Source of the DNA: an uncultured bacterium
GTDB lineage: Bacteria; Actinomycetota; Coriobacteriia; Coriobacteriales; Coriobacteriaceae
Length of the DNA: 64,000 nt
Reading direction: 5' to 3'
Assembly (NCBI GenBank): GCA_905215505.1
Contig: CAJMPU010000004.1
Location: 1 to 64,000 of the forward strand
The notes under the pieces are model-generated. The model was not told the DNA's origin and made no database searches. It saw only the letters and a list, made by a program, of their open reading frames with translations. Shown here in pieces: positions 43,723-51,725 of the stretch; positions within the stretch are counted from its first letter, which is position 1; each line of letters opens with the position of its first letter. Position numbers and translations under genes: made by a program.

Positions 43723-43758
43723 AAGAGCCCCGAGTTCATACGAGCTCGGGGCTCTTTT
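43723..43758 (+). terminator. Terminator downstream of the ene-reductase
   Basis: AAGAGCCCCGAG/CTCGGGGCTCTT (12 bp) with TTTT. Between the gene and this terminator (43613-43655) there is also a GGTGCA.../...TGCACC hairpin containing TGGGGCCAG on the minus strand, related to the GGGACAG family. Confidence 0.85.
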
Positions 43759-43783
43759 CGTTTGGATTGCAGGCGTATTGACA

Positions 43784-43909
43784 GACGAAAACAGTCTGTG
43801 TCCGGTATTGAGCCATACGAAAGCGAAATTATGCGTCTTAATTCCGTACGCAAATAAAGACGAAAACCGTTTGCGTCTTTGATAAATCAGTACGCAAACG
43901 GTTTTCGTC
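43784..43909. promoter_or_regulatory. Three 19-bp operator-like palindromes upstream of the AlbA_2 gene
   Basis: GACGAAAACAGTCTGTGTC (43784-43802), GACGAAAACCGTTTGCGTC (43859-43877), and the same motif inverted, TACGCAAACGGTTTTCGTC (43891-43909). Each is itself a near-palindrome of form GACGNAAACSGTTTNCGTC. The last abuts the TATAAT at 43911-43916. Copies 2 and 3 also form a 20-bp perfect inverted repeat with an intervening spacer. Confidence 0.8.
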
Positions 43910-43910
43910 T

Positions 43911-43916
43911 TATAAT
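43911..43916 (+). promoter_or_regulatory. -10 element of the AlbA_2 gene
   Basis: TATAAT directly after the third operator copy. It predicts a transcript start near 43923, which makes the ATG at 43927 too early and favours ATG 43954. Confidence 0.7.
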
Positions 43917-43953
43917 ACGGTTATGAATGGTACGAAACGAGAGGGTTGTGCAT

Positions 43954-45207
43954 ATGGTTGTTAGAGAGAACCCTACAGTCGAATACAAGGAAAGCGTTAC
44001 GCCGACGTTTCTTAAAACGGTGAGCGCCTATGCAAACTACGGGACGGGCAAGATTGAGTTTGGCGTTGATGACGAGGGCGTGGCTGTCGGCCTTGCAGAT
44101 CCGGTCGCAGAGTGTCTCCGCATCGAGAACATGATTAATGACAGCTTGGATCCCGCTCCCCGTTACACGCTCGAGCGCGATGAGAAACACGGGACCGTAA
44201 TCCTTACGGTTTATGAGGGCCAGGACAAACCCTATCGAAGCAAGGGAAAGGCCTACAGGCGAAACGATTCGGCAACGGTGGAGGTCGACCGGTTTGAGTA
44301 TGGCAGGCTGACGCTCGAAGGCAGCAACGTAACGTTCGACGCGCTCACGTCGGCTCGCCAGGACTTGAGTTTTCACACGCTCGAGCATAAGTGTGTTGAA
44401 CATCTCGGCATTTCCGAGCTAACGCCGGATATTATGCGCACGCTTCGCTTGCTCGGCAAAGATGGCTATACCAACGCTGCGGCGATTTTGGCGGATAAGA
44501 ATGATTTTCCGGGCATCGACTGCGTCCGTTTTGGCGAAACCGAGGATGTGATCTTGGACCGTGAGACGGCGACAAATGTATCCGCAATTGAGCAGGTGGA
44601 CAGGGCGGTGGCTATGTTTGCACGCTACTACCGTTTTGAGCGTATCGAAGGGATGGAGCGCGTCCAAACCGATCGAATTTCTCTTGAGGCATTCCGCGAA
44701 GCTGTTGCAAACGCTTTGGTGCATCGGACGTGGGACGTTCGAGCGAATGTTCAAATTGCCTTGTACGACGATCGTGTTGTTGTGACTTCGCCCGGATCAC
44801 TGCCTGCCGGTTTGACGACGGAACAATACCTGTATGGGCAGATATCCGTGCTCAGAAACCCAATTGTCGCCGAGGTCTTTTTAAAGCTGGATTACATCGA
44901 GAAATTTGGCACGGGAATCGCGCGCATTAGACGTGCCTATCGCGATTCGATCAATCAACCAATTTTTGATGTTCGCGGCGGCATGGTGGCCGTCACATTG
45001 CCCGCTACCGATGCCTTTGAAGGGTCCGAGGAAGAGATTCGGGTTCTCAATGCCTTGTCGGGCGGGCGAATTATGTCGCGAAGCGAGATTGAAAAACAGA
45101 CGGGGCTGAGCCGCATGCGGACGTTGGCGGCACTCGAATCTCTGCTTGAACGGAATGCAATCGTAAGGCAGGGAACCGGGCGGGCCACGAAATACGAGCG
45201 CTCATAG
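43954..45207 (+). CDS. AlbA_2/Schlafen-domain ATP-binding transcriptional regulator
   Basis: 417 aa from ATG 43954 (GAGAGG 8 nt upstream). N-terminal AlbA_2 (Schlafen-like) domain: ENPTVEYKES, FLKTVSAYANYGTGKIEFGVDDEG. A middle part resembles the GHKL-type ATP-binding region of these regulators (LEAFREAVANALVHRTWD, VVVTSPGSLPAG, EKFGTGIARIRRAY). A C-terminal winged helix follows (SRSEIEKQTGLSRMRTLAALESLLERNAIVRQGTGRATKYE). The DNA-binding end and three operator-like repeats at its own promoter suggest autoregulation. Codon use is less GC-biased than its neighbours, which may mean later acquisition. Confidence 0.85.
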   Translation: MVVRENPTVEYKESVTPTFLKTVSAYANYGTGKIEFGVDDEGVAVGLADPVAECLRIENMINDSLDPAPRYTLERDEKHGTVILTVYEGQDKPYRSKGKAYRRNDSATVEVDRFEYGRLTLEGSNVTFDALTSARQDLSFHTLEHKCVEHLGISELTPDIMRTLRLLGKDGYTNAAAILADKNDFPGIDCVRFGETEDVILDRETATNVSAIEQVDRAVAMFARYYRFERIEGMERVQTDRISLEAFREAVANALVHRTWDVRANVQIALYDDRVVVTSPGSLPAGLTTEQYLYGQISVLRNPIVAEVFLKLDYIEKFGTGIARIRRAYRDSINQPIFDVRGGMVAVTLPATDAFEGSEEEIRVLNALSGGRIMSRSEIEKQTGLSRMRTLAALESLLERNAIVRQGTGRATKYERS

Positions 45208-45230
45208 TCCAAAAGAGCCATGGTACAAGA

Positions 45231-45265
45231 CGGACCCCAAGCCAGCGTTGGCTTGGGGTCCGTTA
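45231..45265 (+). terminator. Terminator of the AlbA_2 gene
   Basis: CGGACCCCAAGCCA-GCGT-TGGCTTGGGGTCCG, 14 bp perfect, followed by TTAT. Confidence 0.8.
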
Positions 45266-45300
45266 TATCCCGGATGGTAACGGGCCGATTATTGTCAAGT

Positions 45301-45350
45301 TATAGCAAAGTATAGCGACGTACAGCAAAGTATAGTGAAATATGGCAAGC
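45301..45350. repeat. Five tandem degenerate decamers (TATAGCAAAG-like)
   Basis: TATAGCAAAG, TATAGCGACG, TACAGCAAAG, TATAGTGAAA and TATGGCAAGC sit end to end with exact 10-bp phase, about one helical turn. They lie just before the 14-bp iterons. Confidence 0.75.
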
Positions 45351-45361
45351 CGTATAGCGCG

Positions 45362-45417
45362 CCTTGATTATCAACCCTTGATTATCAACCCTTGATTATC
45401 AACCCTTGATTATCAAC
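45362..45417. repeat. Four perfect 14-bp iterons (CCTTGATTATCAAC)
   Basis: Four exact tandem units. Each contains TTGATTATCAA, a palindrome around a central T. With the decamers upstream this is an iteron-like protein-binding array without an adjacent ORF. No replication initiator gene is near. Confidence 0.9.
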
Positions 45418-45492
45418 CGTCCGTATTTCACAGCAACTTATAACAGGCTCGGGGTGCCAATTTGGGGTGCGGTAGTGCTGCGTCACGAAAAG

Positions 45493-45630
45493 GGCCTATC
45501 TACTACGTTTAAGCCGCAGGGGCCAACCATAGTTGGCTTTTACGAAAATCGACAAGCTGTCTACCTGCGGTTTTGTTTTCACGGTTTTCGGTATGGCCGA
45601 GGCTATCCGTGTTAACGTAGTAGATGGGCC
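45493..45630. repeat. Long multi-stem hairpin element
   Basis: Outer 17-bp arms GGCCTATCTACTACGTT (45493-45509) and AACGTAGTAGATGGGCC (45614-45630) pair with one G-T wobble. Inside are CCGCAGG/CCTGCGG (45514-45520, 45564-45570) and GCCAAC-CATA-GTTGGC (45522-45537). The single wobble keeps the arm paired as RNA. From 45631 to 45775 I see only the GntR upstream region. Confidence 0.75.
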
Positions 45631-45775
45631 ACTTTTGTGGCAAGGGGGCCGATCTGCGGGCCAGGGTAGCTAAAAGAGCCCCGTCCCAAAAAGACTGATT
45701 GGGAGCTGGGGCGTGTCGATGCGATAGTATTACGTGGTGGAATTCGACAAACTGTGAGCTTCATACGAGGGCTTT

Positions 45776-46468
45776 ATGGAACAACACCAGCATTATCAGA
45801 GCCTGCAAGATCAGGCATACAGCGCATTGCGCTCCAAGATTATCTATGCCGAGCTCAAGCCCGGCACGCGCCTTTCGGCGATTGGTTTGGAAAAGGAGAC
45901 GGGGATCGGGCGCACGCCCATTCGCGAGTCCTTTGTGCGCCTGCGCGAGCAAGAGCTGGTGGAAACGCGTCCCAAGAGTGGTACCTATGTCTCTAAGATC
46001 AGCATGGAACACGCCGAGAATGCCTGTTTCTTGCGCGAGAAACTCGAAAGAAGCGTACTCATTAAATGTTGTTCGGCTGCCACGCCCGAGCAAAAGCATC
46101 GGCTCGAGCAGATTCTTGCCGAGTCCGAGTCGCTCGACCATAACGAGACGCGTCGCTTTTTCGATCTGGACAACCTGTTCCATGAGACGTGTTTTGAGAT
46201 TGCTGGCCGCCATATGTTGTGGGATTGGATGAAGAGCGTCAACACGCATTTTGAGCGATACAACTGGTTGCGTATGGTGTCGCAGGATCTGGATTGGGAG
46301 CCGATTCGTCGACAACATCGTCGGATTCTCGAGGCCATTAAGAGGGGCGATACCGACACGGCGAGCTACCTGGCAGAGACGCACTTGCACCTGGTGCCCG
46401 AGGAGCAGGGCCCGGTTATCGCCTTGCATCCCGACTATTTCGAGCTGTCCAAAGACTCGTCTATCTAG
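45776..46468 (+). CDS. GntR-family regulator (FadR subfamily, FCD domain)
   Basis: 230 aa. N-terminal winged helix (YSALRSKIIYAELKPGTRLSAIGLEKETGIGRTPIRESFVRLREQELVETRPKSGTYVSKI) and an all-helical FCD ligand domain with metal/ligand residues in DLDNLFHETCFEIAGR and RRQHRRILEAIKRGD...AETHLHLV. FCD regulators bind small carboxylates or sugar acids. No target operon is adjacent, and it is followed by a LacI-type regulator. Confidence 0.88.
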   Translation: MEQHQHYQSLQDQAYSALRSKIIYAELKPGTRLSAIGLEKETGIGRTPIRESFVRLREQELVETRPKSGTYVSKISMEHAENACFLREKLERSVLIKCCSAATPEQKHRLEQILAESESLDHNETRRFFDLDNLFHETCFEIAGRHMLWDWMKSVNTHFERYNWLRMVSQDLDWEPIRRQHRRILEAIKRGDTDTASYLAETHLHLVPEEQGPVIALHPDYFELSKDSSI

Positions 46469-46592
46469 CCCATCACCGCATCTGCTCGAGACGCAAAAAC
46501 GATGCCGCTCACCTACAGCGTTTTGCAACCGAGATTTTTAAAAAATGCCTAAAATGGCTCAGACTGCCGACAATTGGGAAACGGGGTACGCT

Positions 46593-47615
46593 ATGGCGCA
46601 GATGAGAATCAAGGACATTGCCGCCGAGGCGGGCGTGAGCCCGGCCACGGTCTCGCGCTATCTCAACAACCGCCCCGGGCAGATGACCGAGGAAACCCGT
46701 GCTCGCATCGCGGCAGTTATCGAGCGCACCGGCTATCGTCCACGTGCCGCCGCGCGCAATCTGCGCAGCTCGCGTACCAACCTCATCGGCGTGATCTTGG
46801 CCGACATTGCTAACCCGTTCTCCAGCGCCATGCTCGAAGGGCTTTCCGCCAGCGCCGCCGCGCGCGGCTGCTCGCTCATGACGGCCATTAGCGGCAACGA
46901 CCCCGCCAAGGAGGCAGAGTCGCTCACCAGACTTATCGATGCCGGCGTGGACGGCCTGGTCGTCAATACCTGCGGAGGCAACGACAAGGCAATCGCCGCG
47001 GCCGCGGGGCGCCTGCCCGTCGTGCTGCTCGACCGCGATGTTGCCGACGGTGGCATCGATCTGGTGACCTCTAACAACCGCGAGCTGGTTGCCGGCCTGG
47101 TAGACGCCTTGGCCGCTGCTGGCAGCGAGCGCCTGTGCCTGCTCACCGAGGCAAGCGATGACAGCCCCGTGCGTCGCGAGCGCGCCGAGGCCTTTGCCGA
47201 CGAGCTTTCGCGCCGCGGTCTTGCGGGCGAGGTCGTCACCCTGGCCGACGGTGGCGCCACGGGTGTCAGTCGCCTGGACGAGACCATCCGCGGCTATGCG
47301 GGTAAAAAGCTCGGCCTCATTGCCGTCAACGGTCTGGTCTTCCTGCGCCTGACCGAGGCGCTGGCACAGTTGGGACCTTCGTTGCCGGCGGGTCTCAAGA
47401 TTGCGACGTTTGACGATTACCCCTGGAACCACGTGCTCTTTGGCGGTGTGACCACGGCCGCGCAGGACACCCTCACCATTGCCGAGCGCGTAGTCGAGCG
47501 TCTGTCCGAGCGTATCGACGTCGTTACCACTACGGTGGGCGATGCCGCAAAGCTCGCCCCCAAGCGTATCGAGATCCCCGGCCGCATCGAACACCGCGCT
47601 TCGACCTCGCGCTAG
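46593..47615 (+). CDS. LacI-family transcriptional regulator
   Basis: 340 aa from ATG 46593. Helix-turn-helix IKDIAAEAGVSPATVSRYLNNRPGQMTEETRARI and hinge YRPRAAARNLRSSRTNLIGVILADIANPF, followed by a periplasmic-binding-protein-like sugar domain. The frame is open to 46545 but has no RBS there. It stands between gntR and glnA without an adjoining sugar operon. Confidence 0.9.
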   Translation: MAQMRIKDIAAEAGVSPATVSRYLNNRPGQMTEETRARIAAVIERTGYRPRAAARNLRSSRTNLIGVILADIANPFSSAMLEGLSASAAARGCSLMTAISGNDPAKEAESLTRLIDAGVDGLVVNTCGGNDKAIAAAAGRLPVVLLDRDVADGGIDLVTSNNRELVAGLVDALAAAGSERLCLLTEASDDSPVRRERAEAFADELSRRGLAGEVVTLADGGATGVSRLDETIRGYAGKKLGLIAVNGLVFLRLTEALAQLGPSLPAGLKIATFDDYPWNHVLFGGVTTAAQDTLTIAERVVERLSERIDVVTTTVGDAAKLAPKRIEIPGRIEHRASTSR

Positions 47616-47668
47616 CCGCTCGTTCGCAACGGCCTGCTCAAGCACGTTTTTTGAGCGCTTGATACGCT

Positions 47669-47725
47669 TTAACCCTGCGGAAACATTTTTCTGCGATAGT
47701 ATCTGCGATATAAACCAGTCGAAAC
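47669..47725 (+). promoter_or_regulatory. Candidate GlnR boxes upstream of glnA
   Basis: TTAAC-N6-GAAAC at 47669-47684 and ATAAA-N6-GAAAC at 47710-47725 resemble the actinobacterial GlnR half-site pattern gTnAc-N6-GaAAc. The second overlaps a possible TATAAA -10. This is pattern matching by eye. Confidence 0.45.
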
Positions 47726-47749
47726 CCGCCCGAAAGAAAGGGGAGCGAC

Positions 47750-49087
47750 ATGAACCAGCAGAACATCGATTACGTACTCCGCTCCGTAGAGCAGCGTGAC
47801 ATCCGCTTTGTGCGTCTGTGGTTTGTCGACATTCTCGGCCGCCTCAAGAACTTTGCCATTAGCCCCGAGGACCTCGAGGTCGCTTTTGAGGAGGGTATTG
47901 GCTTTGACGGCTCCGCCATCGAAGGCTTTGCCACGCCCGAGGAAGCCGACATGCTCGCATTCCCTGATGCTTCGACCTTCCAAATCCTGCCGTGGCGCCC
48001 GAGCCACAACGGCGTCGCCCGCGTGTTCTGCGACGTGTGTACTCCCGATCGCAAACCGTTCCCCGGCGACCCGCGCGATGCCCTGCGCCGCATGTTCCGC
48101 AAGGCCGAGAAGGCCGGCTATCTGCTCAACGTGGGCGCCGAGCTGGAGTATTACTACTTCCCCGACGAGCACACCCCCGAGCCGCTCGACAACGTGGGCT
48201 ACTTCGATCTTTCGGTGAGTGATGCTGCCCGCGACCTGCGTCGCAACACGGTCCTCACGCTCGAGAAGATGTCCGTGCCCGTGGAGTACACCTTCCACGC
48301 CGCCGGTCGCTCGCAGCATGGCATGAGCCTGCGTCACGCCGAGGCCCTGAGCATGTCCGACGCTATCACCACGGCCAAACTCATCATTAAGCAGCAGGCC
48401 TACGAGAGCGGTTGCCACGCCTCCTTTATGCCCAAGCCGTTGGCGGGCGAGGACGGCAGCGCCATGTTTTTGCATCAGTCGCTGTTCGACCACGACGGCA
48501 ACAACGTCTTTTGGGGCGAGGACGACGATAAGTACCACCTCTCCGATATCGCCAAGCACTACATGGCCGGCATCCTGGCGCACGCGCGCGAGATCAGCGC
48601 CATCACCAACCCCACGGTCAACTCGTACAAGCGCATCACCACGGGTGGCGACTCTGTGCCGCAGTACGCCACGTGGGGCCTGCGCAACCGCGCAAGTATG
48701 ATCCGCATCCCGGTCTACAAGCCCGGCAAGCAGCTTTCCACGCGCATTGAGCTGCGCAGCCCCGATCCCATGGCAAACCCGTACCTGGTCAACGCCGTCA
48801 CGCTGGCGGCCGGGCTTGACGGCATCGAGCGCAAGCTGGAGCTCCCGCCCGAGGCCACGGCCGAGACGCTCAAGCTTACCGGCCGTCAGATGGTCGAGGC
48901 CGGTTACGCGCCGCTGCCGCGCTCGCTCAAAGAGGCGCTCGACGTGTTTGAGGACTCGCAGTTTATGAAGGATGCCCTCGGCGAGCACATCCATAGCTTC
49001 TTCCTCAAAAAGAAGCGCGACGAGTGGCATAAGTTTGAGTCTACGATCACCGAGTGGGAGATCAAGCACTACCTGGCGAACTCCTAA
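47750..49087 (+). CDS. glnA: Glutamine synthetase type I (alpha subtype)
   Basis: 445 aa. Makes glutamine from glutamate, ammonia and ATP. N-terminal beta-grasp FVRLWFVDILGRLKNFAI; catalytic EGIGFDGSAIEGFA, GAELEYYYF, and NPTVNSYKRITTGGDSVPQYATWGLRNRASMIRIP. The adenylylation loop with NLY found in GSI-beta enzymes is absent, so control by GlnE is not expected. A regulator gene follows 50 nt later. RBS AAAGGGGAG. Confidence 0.95.
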   Translation: MNQQNIDYVLRSVEQRDIRFVRLWFVDILGRLKNFAISPEDLEVAFEEGIGFDGSAIEGFATPEEADMLAFPDASTFQILPWRPSHNGVARVFCDVCTPDRKPFPGDPRDALRRMFRKAEKAGYLLNVGAELEYYYFPDEHTPEPLDNVGYFDLSVSDAARDLRRNTVLTLEKMSVPVEYTFHAAGRSQHGMSLRHAEALSMSDAITTAKLIIKQQAYESGCHASFMPKPLAGEDGSAMFLHQSLFDHDGNNVFWGEDDDKYHLSDIAKHYMAGILAHAREISAITNPTVNSYKRITTGGDSVPQYATWGLRNRASMIRIPVYKPGKQLSTRIELRSPDPMANPYLVNAVTLAAGLDGIERKLELPPEATAETLKLTGRQMVEAGYAPLPRSLKEALDVFEDSQFMKDALGEHIHSFFLKKKRDEWHKFESTITEWEIKHYLANS

Positions 49088-49137
49088 TCGCGCTGGCTTG
49101 TTCCAGTACGATTGAGCTCATTTCTTTGGAGGCCGAT

Positions 49138-49800
49138 ATGTCCGAAAAGAGTGCCCTGTTCATGGCGCGCACGACGCGCTTCCACGAGTTTGCCCGCAGC
49201 TTGACGACTACCCTGGGTGTCGAGGTGAGCCTGGCAACCCCTGATTCGCCAACTGCGGCGCACGACTTTGACCTGCTGATCCTCGATTCCGACGGCATCC
49301 GCAGCGACCGCATCGATCAGATTGCCAAGTGGCTTGACGATCGCGGCGGTGTCCCCATGTTGGTGATCGTCGACGATGAGGCGCTCGGTACCCTGCGCCT
49401 GCCGAATCACGCGCATGCCGACTTTGTGTGCCCCACGGCGACGCCCAACGAGCTTAAGGCTCGCGCGCAGCGCCTGATGGGCGAGGAGGAGACCGTCACC
49501 GCCGACGATGTGCTCAACATCGATAACCTCGAGATTAATCTGGCTACCTACCAGGTGACACTCGATAACGAGCCCATCGACCTGACGCTGATGGAGTACT
49601 CGCTGCTGAGCTTTTTGGCGACGCATCCCAATCGCGCCTACAGCCGCGAGGTGCTGCTGCACCGCGTGTGGGGCTTTGAGTACTGCGGCGGCACGCGCAC
49701 CGTCGACGTGCACATCCGACGCATCCGCTCCAAGGTGGGCCCGCAGATCGCGGCACACATCACCACCGTCCGCGGCGTGGGCTATCTGTTTAAGGACTAG
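49138..49800 (+). CDS. OmpR-family orphan response regulator, GlnR-like
   Basis: 220 aa from ATG 49138 (GGAGG upstream). The receiver is degenerate: FDLLILDSDG keeps an Asp, but the N-terminal acidic pair is absent and the usual KPF lysine region reads DFVCPTATPNELKA. The C-terminal winged helix is standard (LTLMEYSLLSFLATHPNRAYSREVLLHRVWGFEY and TVDVHIRRIRSKVG). No kinase gene is adjacent. An atypical OmpR-type receiver next to glnA matches actinobacterial GlnR, the nitrogen regulator; that name is inference. Confidence 0.85.
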   Translation: MSEKSALFMARTTRFHEFARSLTTTLGVEVSLATPDSPTAAHDFDLLILDSDGIRSDRIDQIAKWLDDRGGVPMLVIVDDEALGTLRLPNHAHADFVCPTATPNELKARAQRLMGEEETVTADDVLNIDNLEINLATYQVTLDNEPIDLTLMEYSLLSFLATHPNRAYSREVLLHRVWGFEYCGGTRTVDVHIRRIRSKVGPQIAAHITTVRGVGYLFKD

Positions 49801-49804
49801 ATTT

Positions 49805-49841
49805 CCACCACAAAGGGGACAGGCACCTTTGTGGTGGTTTT
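49805..49841 (+). repeat. GGGACAG-loop hairpin / terminator after the GlnR-like gene
   Basis: CCACCACAAAG / CTTTGTGGTGG arms (11 bp) around GGGACAGGCAC, followed by TTTT. The same arms with loop GGGGCCAGGCAC recur at 63362-63395. From position and T-run it probably ends transcription here. Confidence 0.8.
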
Positions 49842-49955
49842 GACGCAGGTGCGGGTTCCTTTCGAGTTTGCAGCAGAACTTAAGCCTTCCTAAAAGATTG
49901 CGTTCTCGTACACGTACGCCCGCATATTGGGGTACAACTCAACGTGAACAATGAT

Positions 49956-49991
49956 GGCCCGCCACGGTGTTTGGCGGGCCTTTGGTTATTT
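49956..49991 (+). terminator. Terminator-like hairpin in the htrA leader
   Basis: GGCCCGCCA/TGGCGGGCC arms followed by TTTGGTTATTT, ending ~20 nt before the htrA ATG. It could be an attenuator or a terminator for upstream transcription. Confidence 0.6.
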
Positions 49992-50009
49992 GACGAAAGG
50001 ATCGCAGCT

Positions 50010-51479
50010 ATGAGCGAGAACGATTCCCAGCGTCCCCAGGATGTTGGCAATGCCGGCGAGACTCAGCAGCAGCCGCGCGTGCAGGTGGAGTCGACGCCTG
50101 CCGACGGCAACAACATTCCCTACGTGCAGGCCTACGATACGCAGACCGGCAAGCCGCTGGGCGGCCAACAGGTCGTGAACAAGCACACGGTGGTCAAGAC
50201 CAAGACCAAAAAGCTGCCGATCTTTATTACAGCGCTTGCCGGCTGCGCATGTGGTGCCCTGCTGGTCATTGCGCTCATTATGAGCGGCACGCTCAACATT
50301 GGCGGCGGCAGGAACGCCGTGACGGCGGGTGCTTCGGGTTCGTCGACGCAAAAGATTTCGATCGACTCCGAGGACACCACGCTGGCCGAGGCCGTTTCTG
50401 CCAAGGCCCTGCCCTCCGTCGTTTCCATCACCGCCACTTCGAGCGGCAACCAGAATGGCTCGCTTTCTCAGTCTGCTGATGAGTCGAATAGCTCGGGCAG
50501 CGTCGGTTCGGGCGTGGTGCTCGATACCGCAGGCCACATCCTCACCAACAACCACGTGGTCGATGGTTACGATCAGTACGTGGTGACCATGGACGACGGC
50601 ACCACCTACGAGGCCGAGTTTGTGGGCAACGATGCCTCGAGCGACCTGGCCGTCATCAAGCTCAAGGATGCAGACGCCTCCAAGCTCACGCCGATCGAGA
50701 TTGGTGACTCCTCCAAGCTCAACGTGGGCGAGTGGGTCATGGCGATCGGTTCGCCGTTTGGCAACGAGCAGTCTGTCTCCACCGGTATCGTCTCGGCGCT
50801 CTACCGCTCCACGGCCATGAGCTCTACCAACGGTAACACCATCTATGCCAACATGATCCAGACCGATGCCGCCATCAACCCGGGCAACTCCGGCGGTGCG
50901 CTCGTTAACGACAATGGCGAGCTTGTGGGCATTAATTCGCTCATCGAGAGCTATTCGGGCTCCAGCTCGGGCGTGGGCTTTGCCATTCCGGTCAACTATG
51001 CCAAGAACATTGCCGACCAGATCATCGGCGGTAAGACACCGGTGCACCCGTACCTGGGAGCCACGCTTTCGAGTGTCAACGCGCTCAACGCCCGCACCAA
51101 CAAGCTGAGCACCGATAGCGGCGCGTACGTGGCGAGCGTCGTCGAGGACGGTCCCGCCGCCAAGGCCGGTATCCAAGAGGGCGATGTCATTACCAAGCTG
51201 GGCGACGACGAGATTACGAGCGCCGATGGCCTGATCATCGCACTACGCAGCCACGAGGTGGGCGAGAAGGTCGAGATCACGCTCATGCGCGGCAAGGAAG
51301 AGAAGAAGGTCACGGTCGAGCTGGGTTCCGACGAGGAGTTGCAGAACCAGCAGCAGAACGACAGCGCGACCGATACCGGCAACGGCGGTATTACCGACGA
51401 GCAGCTGCGCCAGTATCTGGAGGAGCTGCTTGGCCAGCAGGGCCAGGGTCAGGGTCAGGGCTACGGCCAGGGTTACTAA
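50010..51479 (+). CDS. htrA: HtrA/DegP-family membrane-anchored serine protease
   Basis: 489 aa from ATG 50010. About 70 cytoplasmic residues, one helix (LPIFITALAGCACGALLVIALIMSGTL), then a trypsin-like protease with the triad in ILTNNHVVDG (His), SSDLAVIKL (Asp) and NPGNSGGALV (Ser), a C-terminal PDZ domain (~350-440), and a Gln/Gly tail ending QGQGYGQGY. Degrades or refolds damaged exported proteins. The extra downstream Gly-Gln repeats are unusual. Confidence 0.92.
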   Translation: MSENDSQRPQDVGNAGETQQQPRVQVESTPADGNNIPYVQAYDTQTGKPLGGQQVVNKHTVVKTKTKKLPIFITALAGCACGALLVIALIMSGTLNIGGGRNAVTAGASGSSTQKISIDSEDTTLAEAVSAKALPSVVSITATSSGNQNGSLSQSADESNSSGSVGSGVVLDTAGHILTNNHVVDGYDQYVVTMDDGTTYEAEFVGNDASSDLAVIKLKDADASKLTPIEIGDSSKLNVGEWVMAIGSPFGNEQSVSTGIVSALYRSTAMSSTNGNTIYANMIQTDAAINPGNSGGALVNDNGELVGINSLIESYSGSSSGVGFAIPVNYAKNIADQIIGGKTPVHPYLGATLSSVNALNARTNKLSTDSGAYVASVVEDGPAAKAGIQEGDVITKLGDDEITSADGLIIALRSHEVGEKVEITLMRGKEEKKVTVELGSDEELQNQQQNDSATDTGNGGITDEQLRQYLEELLGQQGQGQGQGYGQGY

Positions 51480-51505
51480 CGATCCGTATCGCACATATCG
51501 ATGCC

Positions 51506-51546
51506 AGAGGGGCTGTCCCGCCAACGCGGGACAGCCCCTCTTTTCT
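51506..51546 (+). terminator. Terminator of htrA
   Basis: AGAGGGGCTGTCCCGC-CAAC-GCGGGACAGCCCCTCT with a T-run: a textbook intrinsic terminator. Confidence 0.93.
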
Positions 51547-51549
51547 TAT

Positions 51550-51578
51550 TGATCCGTTGGGGACGGGGAAACGGATCA
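51550..51578. repeat. GGGGACG-loop hairpin between htrA and ligA
   Basis: 9-bp arms TGATCCGTT and AACGGATCA around GGGGACGGGGA. Confidence 0.7.
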
Positions 51579-51725
51579 TTTAGAAATGGCAAGGGCATGA
51601 GTTGATCGCGCGATCCACTCCGGTCTGGCGGCTGCCGATTCGATGCGGTTTGAAAGGGCGATTCGACCCCATTGTGACCGGTGGTACTCTAGTATCCGTT
51701 TGAAATCGAGCGAAGGAGTGCCGCA

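Noticed and set aside
45362..45417. CRISPR array
   Set aside because: Units are 14 bp and directly abutting with no spacers and no cas genes.
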